Assembly (NCBI GenBank): GCA_035707805.1
Contig: DASSTS010000041.1
Coordinates: 1-64,000 of the forward strand
Direction of reading: 5' to 3'
Length of the DNA: 64,000 nt
From: Castellaniella sp035707805
GTDB lineage: Bacteria; Pseudomonadota; Gammaproteobacteria; Burkholderiales; Burkholderiaceae_B
In this document: piece by piece, positions 7,420 to 17,889 of the stretch
How the letters are laid out: every line of letters starts with the position of its first letter
How positions within the stretch are numbered: position 1 is the stretch's first letter
Translations under genes and position numbers: made by a program
The notes under the pieces: generated by a model
Database searches by the model: none
Told to the model about the DNA's origin: nothing
Seen by the model: only the letters and a program-made list of their open reading frames with translations

Positions 7420-9453
7420 TCAACTGAGCAAGGCGCGTTCCTTGAGGGCCCGCAGCGCGTCGCGCGCTGCGGCGGCCTGCTCGAATTCGAGGTTGCGGGC
7501 ATGCTCGTTCATGCGCTGTTCCAGCCGCCGGATCTCGCGCGCCAGGGCTTTTTCGTCGCCCAGGACGCGGTCGTCATAGTCCAGCGGCGCGGCGGCGGCG
7601 GCAGCGGCCGCCGGCGACACGCCGTCGATCAGGTCGCGCACGGCCTTGTTTACGCCGCGCGCCGTGATGCCGTGCTCAACATTGAAGGCCTGCTGTTTTT
7701 CCCGCCGCCGGGCGGTCTCGTCCATGGCCCGCCGCATCGAGTCGGTCACCCGGTCGGCGTACAGGATGGCACGCCCGTTCAGGTTGCGGGCGGCGCGGCC
7801 GATGGTCTGGATCAGGCTGCGCTCGGACCGCAGGAAGCCTTCCTTGTCGGCGTCCAGGATGGCCACCAAGGACACCTCGGGGATGTCCAGGCCCTCGCGC
7901 AGCAGGTTGATCCCCACCAGCACGTCAAAGGCGCCCAGGCGCAGGTCGCGGATGATCTCGACTCGCTCGACCGTGTCGATGTCCGAGTGCAGATAACGGA
8001 CTTTGAGACCGTTTTCCTGCAGGTAGTCGGTCAGATCCTCGGCCATGCGTTTGGTCAGGGTCGTCACCAGCACCCGCTCGCGGCGCGCGATGCGCAGCTT
8101 GGCTTCGCCCAGCAGGTCGTCCACCTGGGTGGCGGCCGGGCGCAGCTCGACCTCTGGATCGACCAGGCCGGTGGGCCGCACGACCTGCTCGACGATCTCG
8201 TCGGCATGCTCGGCCTCATAGGGGCCCGGCGTGGCGGACACGAACACGCACTGCGGCATGCGGGCCTCGAATTCCTCGAGGCGCAGCGGCCGGTTGTCCA
8301 GCGCCGAGGGCAGCCGGAAACCGAACTGCACCAGGGTTTCCTTGCGCGAACGGTCGCCCCGGTACATGCCGCCCAGCTGTCCGACGGTGACGTGGCTCTC
8401 GTCGATGAACATCAGCGCGTTGCGCGGCAGATAGTCGATCAGCGTGGGCGGCGGTTCTCCGGGGGCCGCGCCCGACAGATGGCGGGAATAATTCTCGATG
8501 CCCTTGCAAAAACCCAGTTCCTGCAGCATCTCCAGATCGAAGCGCGTGCGCTGCTCCAGCCGCTGGGCCTCGACCAGGCGGCCGTCGGCGGTCAGCTCGG
8601 CCAGACGCTCGCGCAATTCTTCCTTGATGGTCTCGATGGCACGCAGCACGGTCTCGCGCGGCGTCACGTAGTGGGAACTGGGAAAGATCGTGAAACGCAG
8701 CTGGTTCTGCACCAGTTTGCCGGTCAGGGGGTCGAAGAGATCCAGGGACTCGATCTCGTCGTCGAACAGCGTGATGCGCAGGGCGTGCTCGGCGTGTTCG
8801 GCCGGGAAGACGTCGATCACCTCGCCGCGCGCGCGGAAGGTGCCGCGGGCGAAGTCCATGTCGTTGCGCTCGTACTGCATGGACACCAGGCGGGCCAGGA
8901 TTTCCTGGCGGCCGATCCGGTCGCCGGTGCGCAGGGTGAGCACCATGGCATGGTAGTCACCGGGATTGCCGATCCCGTAGATGCAGGACACGGTGCCGAC
9001 GATGATGGTGTCGGGACGCTCGAGCAGACTCTTGGTGGCCGACAGGCGCATCTGCTCGATGTGCTCGTTGATCGAGGAATCCTTCTCGATGAACAGGTCG
9101 CGCGAGGGCACGTAGGCCTCGGGCTGGTAGTAGTCGTAATACGAGACGAAGTATTCGACGGCATTGCGCGGGAAGAACTCGCGCATCTCGGCGTACAGCT
9201 GGGCAGCCAGCGTCTTGTTGGGCGCCAGCACGATGGCGGGCCGCCCGGTCCGGGCAATCACGTTGGCCATCGTATAGGTCTTGCCCGAGCCGGTCACGCC
9301 CAGCAGGGTCTGGGCCATCAGGCCGTCGCGCACGCCGGCCTCGAGGGCCTCGATGGCCCCCGGCTGGTCGCCCGCGGGCGGATAGGGCTGGTACAGCTGA
9401 AACGGGCTGTCCGGGAAATGCACAAAGCCCGGGGAATTTTCGCCGCTCTCCAT
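7420..9453 (-). CDS. uvrB: excinuclease ABC subunit B
   Basis: About 677 residues. UvrB is the damage-verifying ATPase of nucleotide excision repair; it is loaded by UvrA and recruits UvrC. The Walker A motif is GVTGSGKTYTMANV. The DNA-clamping beta-hairpin region follows (YYDYYQPEAYVPSRDL), then the helicase motifs (FIDESHVTVGQ, IGRAARN), and the C-terminal UVR helix pair (residues after EIRRLEQRMNEHARN). The ATG at 9453, preceded by AGGCGAACG, is preferred over an in-frame GTG at 9468 that would add five residues. No CTGT-N8-ACAG LexA box is visible in its short upstream region, which it shares divergently with the aminotransferase gene. Confidence 0.96.
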   Translation of the reverse strand: MESGENSPGFVHFPDSPFQLYQPYPPAGDQPGAIEALEAGVRDGLMAQTLLGVTGSGKTYTMANVIARTGRPAIVLAPNKTLAAQLYAEMREFFPRNAVEYFVSYYDYYQPEAYVPSRDLFIEKDSSINEHIEQMRLSATKSLLERPDTIIVGTVSCIYGIGNPGDYHAMVLTLRTGDRIGRQEILARLVSMQYERNDMDFARGTFRARGEVIDVFPAEHAEHALRITLFDDEIESLDLFDPLTGKLVQNQLRFTIFPSSHYVTPRETVLRAIETIKEELRERLAELTADGRLVEAQRLEQRTRFDLEMLQELGFCKGIENYSRHLSGAAPGEPPPTLIDYLPRNALMFIDESHVTVGQLGGMYRGDRSRKETLVQFGFRLPSALDNRPLRLEEFEARMPQCVFVSATPGPYEAEHADEIVEQVVRPTGLVDPEVELRPAATQVDDLLGEAKLRIARRERVLVTTLTKRMAEDLTDYLQENGLKVRYLHSDIDTVERVEIIRDLRLGAFDVLVGINLLREGLDIPEVSLVAILDADKEGFLRSERSLIQTIGRAARNLNGRAILYADRVTDSMRRAMDETARRREKQQAFNVEHGITARGVNKAVRDLIDGVSPAAAAAAAAPLDYDDRVLGDEKALAREIRRLEQRMNEHARNLEFEQAAAARDALRALKERALLS

Positions 9454-9547
9454 CGTTCGCCTAGACACTATTCGGGTAAACCCCTTATTATCCCATCGTT
9501 GGCCCCTGCGACCAAGAACACTTTTTTCTCTGTCTCAACGGTACCCC

Positions 9548-10753
9548 ATGTCCTCTATCTTCGCTTCCGTCGAACTCGCACCGCGCGACCCCATCCTGGG
9601 CCTGAACGAACAATTCAAGACCGACACCCGGTCCAACAAGGTGAACCTGGGCGTGGGCGTCTACACCGACGACACCGGCCGCATTCCCCTGCTGAAGGCC
9701 GTGCGCCAGGCGGAAAGCCAGCTCTTCGAACAGGCCGCGCCGCGCAACTACCTGCCCATCGACGGGATTCCCGGCTACAACCAGGGCGCCGCCGCCCTGC
9801 TGCTGGGCGCGGGCTCGCCCCTGATCGCGGAACACCGCTCCCTGACCGTCCAGACCCTGGGCGGCACGGGCGCCCTGAAGGTCGGCGCCGATTTCCTGAA
9901 GCGCATCCTGCCGGGCTCCAAGGTCGCGATCAGCAACCCCAGCTGGGCCAACCACGAGGCGCTGTTCTCGGCCGCCGGCTTTCCGGTGGTCAGCTACGAC
10001 TACTATGACGCGGCCACGCACGGCCTGAACTTCGACGGCATGCTGGCCTCGCTGCGCGCCCTGCCGGCCGGCACCATCGTCGTGCTGCACGCCTGCTGCC
10101 ACAATCCCACCGGCGTCGATCCCAGCGCCGAACAATGGCGCGAGATCGCCCGCACGCTGCAGGCCGGCCAGTTGGTGCCGTTCCTGGACATCGCCTACCA
10201 GGGCTTCGGCGACGGCCTCGAGGAAGACGCCTCCGTGGTCCGCCTGTTCGCCCAGATGGGCATGACCATGTTCATCAGTTCCTCGTTCTCCAAGTCCTTC
10301 TCGCTGTACGGCGAGCGCGTCGGCGCCCTGACCCTGGTGACCGGCGGCGACGAGGAAAGCGCCCGGGTGCTCAGCCAGCTCAAGCGCGTCATCCGCACCA
10401 ACTATTCCAACCCGCCCACCCACGGCGGCGCCATCGTGTCGGCCGTGCTGAACACCCCCGAGCTGTTCTCCCTCTGGGCCGAGGAGCTCGCCGGGATGCG
10501 CGACCGCATCCGCACCATGCGTCACGACCTGGTCGAAAAGATCCACGCGCACGGCGTGGACCAGGATTTCAGCTTCGTGAAGACGCAGCGCGGCATGTTC
10601 TCGTATTCCGGCCTGACCAAGCCGCAGGTCGAGCGCCTGCGCGAGGACTTCGGCATCTACGCGGTCGGCAGCGGCCGCATCTGCGTGGCGGCCCTGAACT
10701 CCGCCAACGTGGAGTACGTCGCCCGGGCCATCGCCCAGGTCCTGAAGGGCTGA
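9548..10753 (+). CDS. tyrB: aromatic amino acid (tyrosine/aspartate) aminotransferase
   Basis: 401 residues, a fold type I PLP enzyme of the aspartate aminotransferase I-alpha subgroup. It interconverts aspartate, tyrosine or phenylalanine with their 2-oxo acids. The PLP-binding lysine is in SSSFSKSFSLYGERVG; NPTGVDPS and the substrate-carboxylate Arg in VGSGRICVAALN are also present. The TyrB-type N-terminus (APRDPILGLNEQFKTDTR) starts at the first ATG. AspC activity cannot be excluded from sequence. It is divergent from uvrB and ends at a strong terminator. Confidence 0.9.
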   Translation: MSSIFASVELAPRDPILGLNEQFKTDTRSNKVNLGVGVYTDDTGRIPLLKAVRQAESQLFEQAAPRNYLPIDGIPGYNQGAAALLLGAGSPLIAEHRSLTVQTLGGTGALKVGADFLKRILPGSKVAISNPSWANHEALFSAAGFPVVSYDYYDAATHGLNFDGMLASLRALPAGTIVVLHACCHNPTGVDPSAEQWREIARTLQAGQLVPFLDIAYQGFGDGLEEDASVVRLFAQMGMTMFISSSFSKSFSLYGERVGALTLVTGGDEESARVLSQLKRVIRTNYSNPPTHGGAIVSAVLNTPELFSLWAEELAGMRDRIRTMRHDLVEKIHAHGVDQDFSFVKTQRGMFSYSGLTKPQVERLREDFGIYAVGSGRICVAALNSANVEYVARAIAQVLKG

Positions 10754-10775
10754 GTCCCCCGCGGCTTCGCCGCCC

Positions 10776-10820
10776 AAGGCCCTGGGGGCGCGATCCGCGC
10801 CCACAGGGCCTTTTCCTTTT
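10776..10820 (+). terminator. rho-independent terminator after tyrB
   Basis: A long inverted repeat has an outer stem AAGGCCCTG/CAGGGCCTT and an inner stem GGGCGCG/CGCGCCC around a 3-base loop. It is followed by TTCCTTTT ending at 10820. It lies 22 bases after the aminotransferase stop. Confidence 0.88.
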
Positions 10821-10833
10821 GGGCCGGGACACC

Positions 10834-10883
10834 TTGCCTTCCGCCCGGCATTCGGACACAATACAGGCTGTGTTTTCATCCAG
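10834..10883 (+). promoter_or_regulatory. lexA promoter with LexA (SOS) box
   Basis: A -35 TTGCCT (10834-10839) and -10 CACAAT (10857-10862) are separated by 17 bases. Immediately downstream, 10868-10883 reads CTGTGTTTTCATCCAG, which fits the CTG-N10-CAG core of the proteobacterial LexA box. It ends 9 bases before the lexA ATG and would sit on the transcription start, consistent with autorepression. Confidence 0.75.
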
Positions 10884-10892
10884 TAGCGTCCC

Positions 10893-11657
10893 ATGTCCCT
10901 GAAGCTCACTGCCCGGCAATCCCAGATCCTGATGCTCATCGTCCAGGCCATCACCCGGACGGGGCGTCCCCCCACCCGGGCCGAGATCGCCCAGGCGCTG
11001 GGCTTTCGCTCGGCCAATGCCGCCGAGGACCATCTGCGGGCGCTCGAGCGCAAGGGCTACATCCAGCTGACGGCGGGCACCTCGCGCGGCATTCAGCTCA
11101 CGGCCCTGGCGCAGGCCGCCACGTCGCAGCCGCTGGCCGAGCCGGCCCAGCGGGTCGCCGCGCAGGGCCCGTCCGGCCCGGCGCCTGCCGCCCTGGCGGG
11201 GCTCGCGCCCACGCCTGCCTCCCCGCTGGCGCCGCCGGGCGCGCCCATCTGGACCGCGGCCTCCGACCAGCGTCTGGTCCCGCTCATCGGCCGGGTGGCT
11301 GCGGGCAACCCCATCCTGGCGGCCGAACACGTCGAACGCGAGATCCCGCTGGCGCCGCAGCTCTTCGATTCGGCACCCGACTACCTGCTGCGCGTCCGCG
11401 GCAGCAGCATGCGCGACGCCGGCATCCTCGACGGCGACCTGCTGGCCGTGCGCAGCACGCCGCAGGCGCGCCACGGCCAGATCGTGGTGGCTCGCCTGGG
11501 CGACGACGTCACGGTCAAGCGGCTGGAACACCAGGGCCGGGTGATCCGGCTGCTGCCGGAAAATCCCGACTTCCAGCCCATCGAGATCGGCGCGGGCGAC
11601 GACTTCGCCATCGAGGGCATCGCCGTGGGCCTGATCCGCACCGCCAACCTGCACTAG
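10893..11657 (+). CDS. lexA: SOS repressor LexA with a lengthened linker
   Basis: 254 residues. LexA represses DNA-damage genes until RecA filaments trigger self-cleavage. The N-terminal winged helix (residues 1-70) contains RPPTRAEIAQALGFRSANAA. The cleavage bond is Ala137-Gly138 in GRVAAGNP, with catalytic Ser172 (GSSMRDAG) and Lys209 (VTVKRL). E. coli LexA has 202 residues; the extra length lies in an Ala/Pro-rich linker at about 72-125 between the DNA-binding and protease domains. It is monocistronic, with its own SOS box and a downstream terminator. Confidence 0.96.
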   Translation: MSLKLTARQSQILMLIVQAITRTGRPPTRAEIAQALGFRSANAAEDHLRALERKGYIQLTAGTSRGIQLTALAQAATSQPLAEPAQRVAAQGPSGPAPAALAGLAPTPASPLAPPGAPIWTAASDQRLVPLIGRVAAGNPILAAEHVEREIPLAPQLFDSAPDYLLRVRGSSMRDAGILDGDLLAVRSTPQARHGQIVVARLGDDVTVKRLEHQGRVIRLLPENPDFQPIEIGAGDDFAIEGIAVGLIRTANLH

Positions 11658-11658
11658 C

Positions 11659-11733
11659 CCGGCGTGCGCTAATCCGGCGAACGCACGCCGGAGGCAAACA
11701 GCCCCTGATCCGATCCCGGGTCAGGGGCTGTTT
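11659..11733. terminator. bidirectional terminator between lexA and lon
   Basis: Two hairpins lie in the gap between the convergent genes. The first has stem CCGGCGTGCG/CGCACGCCGG (11659-11668 with 11682-11691). The second has stem AACAGCCCCTGA/TCAGGGGCTGTT, is flanked by A and T runs, and spans 11696-11733. The second has the composition of an intrinsic terminator usable from both sides. Confidence 0.82.
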
Positions 11734-11803
11734 CGTTCGTCCCGCAACGGGACCGGTGGCGCCGGAGGCCGCCCAAAGGCGCCCCCGACCCCGGCACGCG
11801 GGC

Positions 11804-14254
<2,451 letters not shown>

Positions 14255-14282
14255 GGTTGCTTCCTAAAAGATTGATTCCAAT

Positions 14283-14310
14283 AAAAAAGGAAGCGCAGGC
14301 TTCCTTTTTT
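14283..14310. terminator. terminator-like hairpin in the clpX-lon gap, within the lon leader
   Basis: A perfect inverted repeat: six A, GGAAGC, a 4-base loop, GCTTCC, six T. It reads as an intrinsic terminator in either direction and could end clpX transcripts. It also lies between the putative heat-shock promoter (14330-14358) and the lon start (14254), so lon mRNA from that promoter must read through it. On the minus strand its second arm (GCTTCCT) is also complementary to the lon Shine-Dalgarno sequence AGGAAGC (14259-14265). Confidence 0.85.
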
Positions 14311-14329
14311 AGCATCTTGCCTGCTGATG

Positions 14330-14358
14330 TATATGGTGGCGGGACCGGGACTTTCAAG
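14330..14358 (-). promoter_or_regulatory. sigma-32-type heat-shock promoter for lon
   Basis: On the minus strand CTTGAAA (14358-14352) is an exact -35 match to the sigma-32 consensus. It is followed after 13 bases by CACCATATA (14338-14330), close to CCCCATNTA. The start point would fall near 14322, giving a leader of about 70 bases. lon is a sigma-32 gene in E. coli. The -35 lies inside an inverted repeat (GGGCCGGG and CCCGGTCCC). Confidence 0.75.
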
Positions 14359-14411
14359 ACCCGGCCCACACAGCCAGTATAAAGGCAGAACCGGGCTGCT
14401 GCCGCGGTGGT

Positions 14412-15707
14412 TCAGGCGGCGGCCGATCGCAGGGATTTCTCGGGATCGGCGGGATGGCCGCGGCGCGGGCCCTCGATGAGCTGCGGCGCCCCCCTGCCCT
14501 CGACCGCGTCCACGTCCAGCACGACCCGGTTGATGTCCTGGCGGGACGGCAGATCGAACATCGTGCCCAGCAGGGCCTGCTCGATGATCGAACGCAGGCC
14601 GCGCGCGCCGGTGCGCCGCTTGATGGCGCGGCGGGCGATGGCGGTCAGCGCCTCGGGCGTGACGTCGAGGTCGACGTCTTCCATCTCGAAGAGCTTGTGG
14701 AACTGCTTGACCACCGCATTGCGCGGCTCGGTCAGGATGCGCACCAGCGTGTCCTCTTTCAGTTCCTCGAGGGTGGCGACCACGGGCAGGCGGCCGACCA
14801 GTTCGGGGATCAGGCCGAACTTGATGAGGTCTTCCGGCTCGACCTCGGCGAAGAGCTCGCCCACGCCGCGCTCGGAGCGCGCGCGCACGGTCGCCGAAAA
14901 ACCGATGCCGGAACGTTCGCTGCGGTCGCGGATGATCTTTTCCAGGCCGTCGAAGGCGCCGCCCACGATGAACAGGATGTTCGTCGTATCGACCTGGACG
15001 AAGTCCTGGTTGGGATGCTTGCGCCCGCCCTGGGGCGGCACGGACGCCACCGTGCCCTCGATGAGCTTGAGCAGTGCCTGCTGGACCCCCTCGCCCGAGA
15101 CGTCGCGGGTGATGGAGGGATTGTCCGACTTGCGCGAGATCTTGTCGATTTCGTCGATGTAGACGATGGCCCGCTGCGCCTTTTCAACCTCGTAGTTGCA
15201 GTTCTGCAGCAGTTTCTGGATGATGTTCTCGACGTCCTCGCCCACGTAGCCGGCCTCGGTCAGCGTAGTGGCGTCGGCCATGACGAAGGGCACGTCCAGC
15301 ATGCGGGCCAGCGTCTGGGCCAGCAGCGTCTTGCCCGAGCCGGTCGGGCCGATCAGCAGGATGTTGCTCTTGGAGAGTTCGACGTCGCCGCTCTTGGCAT
15401 CGGCGTAGCGGATGCGCTTGTAGTGGTTGTAGACCGCGACCGCCAGGTTGCGTTTCGGGGTCTCCTGGCCGATGACGTAACCGTCCAGAAAGGACTTGAT
15501 CTCCTGGGGGGTCGGCAGCTCGTTGCGCACGGCATCGCGCGCGGCTTCCTGCTTTTCATCCCGGATGATGTCGTTGCACAGGCTGATGCATTCATCGCAG
15601 ATGAACACGGACGGGCCGGCGATCAGCTTGTGGACCTCGGTCTGGGTCTTGTTGCAGAAGGAGCAGTGCAAGGTCTTATCCTCGCCGGATCCCTTTTTTT
15701 CGGTCAT
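14412..15707 (-). CDS. clpX: Clp protease ATPase subunit ClpX
   Basis: 431 residues. ClpX unfolds tagged substrates and feeds them to ClpP. The N-terminal zinc domain has CSFC and CDEC pairs (about residues 15-40). The AAA+ core has Walker A GPTGSGKTLLAQTLAR, Walker B IVYIDEIDKI, and the RKSDNPSITRDVSGEGVQQ region with pore-loop and arginine-finger context. The C-terminal tail (GHPADPEKSLRSAAA) is short and unremarkable. It lies 13 bases after clpP in the same operon. Confidence 0.97.
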   Translation of the reverse strand: MTEKKGSGEDKTLHCSFCNKTQTEVHKLIAGPSVFICDECISLCNDIIRDEKQEAARDAVRNELPTPQEIKSFLDGYVIGQETPKRNLAVAVYNHYKRIRYADAKSGDVELSKSNILLIGPTGSGKTLLAQTLARMLDVPFVMADATTLTEAGYVGEDVENIIQKLLQNCNYEVEKAQRAIVYIDEIDKISRKSDNPSITRDVSGEGVQQALLKLIEGTVASVPPQGGRKHPNQDFVQVDTTNILFIVGGAFDGLEKIIRDRSERSGIGFSATVRARSERGVGELFAEVEPEDLIKFGLIPELVGRLPVVATLEELKEDTLVRILTEPRNAVVKQFHKLFEMEDVDLDVTPEALTAIARRAIKRRTGARGLRSIIEQALLGTMFDLPSRQDINRVVLDVDAVEGRGAPQLIEGPRRGHPADPEKSLRSAAA

Positions 15708-15720
15708 GGCAAACCTGTAG

Positions 15721-16380
15721 CTATTGGGTTTCGTCGGTGCGCGAAACCAGAACCTTGTCGATCAGACCGTATTCCTGGGCGTCCTCGGCCGACATGAAAT
15801 TGTCGCGTTCGGTATCGATCGCGATGCGTTCGATGTCCTGGCCGGTGCGATCCGCCAGAATGCGGTTCAGGCGCTCGCGCAGGCTGAGGATTTCCTTGGC
15901 CTGGATCTGGATGTCGGATGCCTGGCCCTGGGCGCCACCGGACGGCTGGTGGATCATGATGCGCGAATTGGGCAGCGCGTAGCGCTTGCCCTTGGCGCCG
16001 GCCGCCAGCAGGAAGGCCCCCATGCTGGCCGCCAGGCCCGTGCACAGGGTCGAGACGGCCGGTTTGACGAACTGCATGGTGTCGTAGATCGCCATGCCGG
16101 CGTAGACCGAGCCGCCCGGGGAATTGATGTACAGGGAAATGTCCTTGTCGGGGTTCTCCGATTCCAGGAACAGCAGCTGCGCCACCACGAGATTGGCGGA
16201 CTGGTCGTTGACGGGCCCCACGAAGAAGATCACCCGCTCGCGCAGCAGGCGCGAGTAGATGTCGTAGGAGCGCTCGCCGCGACCGGACTGCTCGATCACG
16301 ATGGGCACGTAGCCCAGGCCGGTGGGAGTGACGGATTCCCCGCCGTACAGCGATGCGTAGAAATCGGTGAACCTGGACAT
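15721..16380 (-). CDS. clpP: ATP-dependent Clp protease proteolytic subunit
   Basis: 219 residues. ClpP forms the tetradecameric serine protease chamber capped by ClpX. The catalytic triad is visible: Ser in GLAASMGAFLLAAG, His in RIMIHQPSGG, and Asp in IDTERDNFMSAEDA. The start ATG shares one base with the tig stop codon (TAATG), pointing to translational coupling with trigger factor. The N-terminus before GLGYVPIVIEQSGRGER is a short propeptide-like stretch. Confidence 0.97.
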   Translation of the reverse strand: MSRFTDFYASLYGGESVTPTGLGYVPIVIEQSGRGERSYDIYSRLLRERVIFFVGPVNDQSANLVVAQLLFLESENPDKDISLYINSPGGSVYAGMAIYDTMQFVKPAVSTLCTGLAASMGAFLLAAGAKGKRYALPNSRIMIHQPSGGAQGQASDIQIQAKEILSLRERLNRILADRTGQDIERIAIDTERDNFMSAEDAQEYGLIDKVLVSRTDETQ

Positions 16381-17690
16381 TAACGCGTTCCCATCAAGGT
16401 ATCAAAATCCACGGTTTCGTCGGTGACCTGGGCATTGGCCAGCACGTGGTCGACGACATTGTCTTCCAGCACGATCGATTCGATCTCGGCGCGGCGCTGG
16501 CGGTCGGACAGATAATACGCCACGACCTGGGCGGGCTGCTCGTAGCTCTTGGCGAATTCCTCGATGCGGGCGCGGACCTGCTCGGGCTTGGCCTTGAGGT
16601 CGGCGGCCTTGATGAGCTCGCCCACCAGCAGCCCCAGGCGCACGCGGCGCTCGGCCTCCGGACGGAAGGTGTCTTCCGGGATGGGGATGGAATCGGCGTT
16701 GGGCAGGCCGCGCTGCTTGAGTTCCTCGCGCGCGGCGGCCGTGCGGCTGGCGACCTCGCTGTCGACCAGGGCCTTGGGCAGGTCGAAATTGCAGGCGGCG
16801 GCCAGGGCGTCCATCACGCTGGCCTTGGTGCGGCTCTTGGCGCGGGCCTCGGCCTCGCGCTCGACATTGCCGCGCACGTCGGCCAGCAGGGCCTCGACGT
16901 CGCCTTCGGCCTGGCCGAGGGACTTGGCGAAGTCGGAATCGACCTCGGGCAGCTCGGGCTCGGCGACTTCTTTCACGGTGATGGTGAATTCAGCCTTCTT
17001 GCCGGCGACGGCGGCGCTGCCGTAGTCTTCCGGAAAGTCCAGCGGGAAGGTCTTGGTCTCGCCGGCCTTCAGGCCCGTGGCCGCGGCCTCGAATTCGGGC
17101 AGCATGCGGCCCTGGCCCAGCACGAAGGGGAAATCCTGGGCGGTGCCGCCGTCGAAGGCGACGCCGTCGATGGTGCCCGCGAAGTCCAGGGTGACGCGGT
17201 CGCCGTCCTGGGCGGCGCGATCGGCGGCCGGCTTGAAGACCGTGCGCTGGCGGCGCAGGATGTCGATGGTCTTTTGCACCTCGGCCTCGCCCACCTGCAC
17301 GGCGCTGCGGGTGATCTTGAGGGAGGACAGGTCGGGCAGCTCGACCTCGGGATAGACCTCGAAGGTGGCGGAAAACGCCATCACGCCGTCTTCCGCGCCT
17401 TCGATCTTGGGCTCGAGGCTGGGGCTGCCGGCGACGCGCAGGTTGGCGTCGGCGATCACCTTGTCCAGGGACTTGCCGATCTGGGAATTGATGACGTCAT
17501 AGCGCACCGAGGGGCCATGGCTGCGTTCGATCACGGACAGCGGAGCCTTGCCCGGACGGAATCCGTGGACCTTGGCCGTGCGCGCGACGCGCTTGAGTTG
17601 TGCCTGGACTTCTTTTTCGATGTCGGCGACGGAAACGGTCAGATCGACACGGCGCTCCAGGCCGGACAGTTTTTCAACCACGGGCTGCAT
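16380..17690 (-). CDS. tig: trigger factor, ribosome-associated chaperone and prolyl isomerase
   Basis: 436 residues, standard length. The N-terminal ribosome-binding domain carries the signature loop GFRPGKAPLSVIERS near residue 45. The central FKBP-type PPIase domain spans about residues 155-245 (DGDRVTLDFAGTIDGVAFDGG), followed by the long helical chaperone arms. It binds nascent chains at the exit tunnel. It is first in the tig-clpP-clpX-lon order and overlaps clpP by one base. A TAAAAT hexamer about 40 bases upstream of the ATG (near 17730) may be its -10 element, with no clear -35. Confidence 0.97.
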   Translation of the reverse strand: MQPVVEKLSGLERRVDLTVSVADIEKEVQAQLKRVARTAKVHGFRPGKAPLSVIERSHGPSVRYDVINSQIGKSLDKVIADANLRVAGSPSLEPKIEGAEDGVMAFSATFEVYPEVELPDLSSLKITRSAVQVGEAEVQKTIDILRRQRTVFKPAADRAAQDGDRVTLDFAGTIDGVAFDGGTAQDFPFVLGQGRMLPEFEAAATGLKAGETKTFPLDFPEDYGSAAVAGKKAEFTITVKEVAEPELPEVDSDFAKSLGQAEGDVEALLADVRGNVEREAEARAKSRTKASVMDALAAACNFDLPKALVDSEVASRTAAAREELKQRGLPNADSIPIPEDTFRPEAERRVRLGLLVGELIKAADLKAKPEQVRARIEEFAKSYEQPAQVVAYYLSDRQRRAEIESIVLEDNVVDHVLANAQVTDETVDFDTLMGTR

Positions 17691-17784
17691 TCGGAACCTA
17701 TTGATAGTGATGGATAGTAAACGGGGTATTTTAGCGGAAAGTGGAGGCCGGCGTAGGACGCCCGGGGGCGGCGGGACTTCACGT

Positions 17785-17790
17785 TATAAT
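17785..17790 (+). promoter_or_regulatory. -10 element for tRNA-Leu
   Basis: An exact TATAAT hexamer lies 14 bases before the tRNA 5' end. No convincing -35 is present 16-18 bases upstream, where the sequence is very G+C rich. Confidence 0.55.
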
Positions 17791-17804
17791 GATCGGCTTC
17801 GTTT

Positions 17805-17889
17805 GCGAACGTGGCGGAATTGGTAGACGCACCAGATTTAGGTTCTGGCGCCGCAAGGCATGAGAGTTCAAGTCTCTCCGTTCGCACCA
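17805..17889 (+). tRNA. tRNA-Leu (anticodon UAG)
   Basis: 85 bases including an encoded 3' CCA. The acceptor stem is GCGAACG/CGTTCGC. The anticodon stem CCAGA/TCTGG encloses loop TTTAGGT, with anticodon TAG reading CUA and other CUN leucine codons. A long variable arm, as expected for leucine tRNAs, precedes the T-arm (GAGAGTTCAAGTCTCTC). The 3' end overlaps the end of the opposing topoisomerase gene by 22 bases. Confidence 0.97.

Noticed and set aside
9469..9547. Possible SOS box for uvrB
   Set aside because: uvrB is often SOS-controlled, but no CTGT-N8-ACAG or CTG-N10-CAG element was found in the short gap to the aminotransferase gene.
7297..10008. A very long open frame on the plus strand opposite uvrB
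   Set aside because: It is antisense to a clear uvrB gene, has the low-complexity His/Gln/Arg/Gly composition of mirror frames in high-GC DNA, and matches no family.
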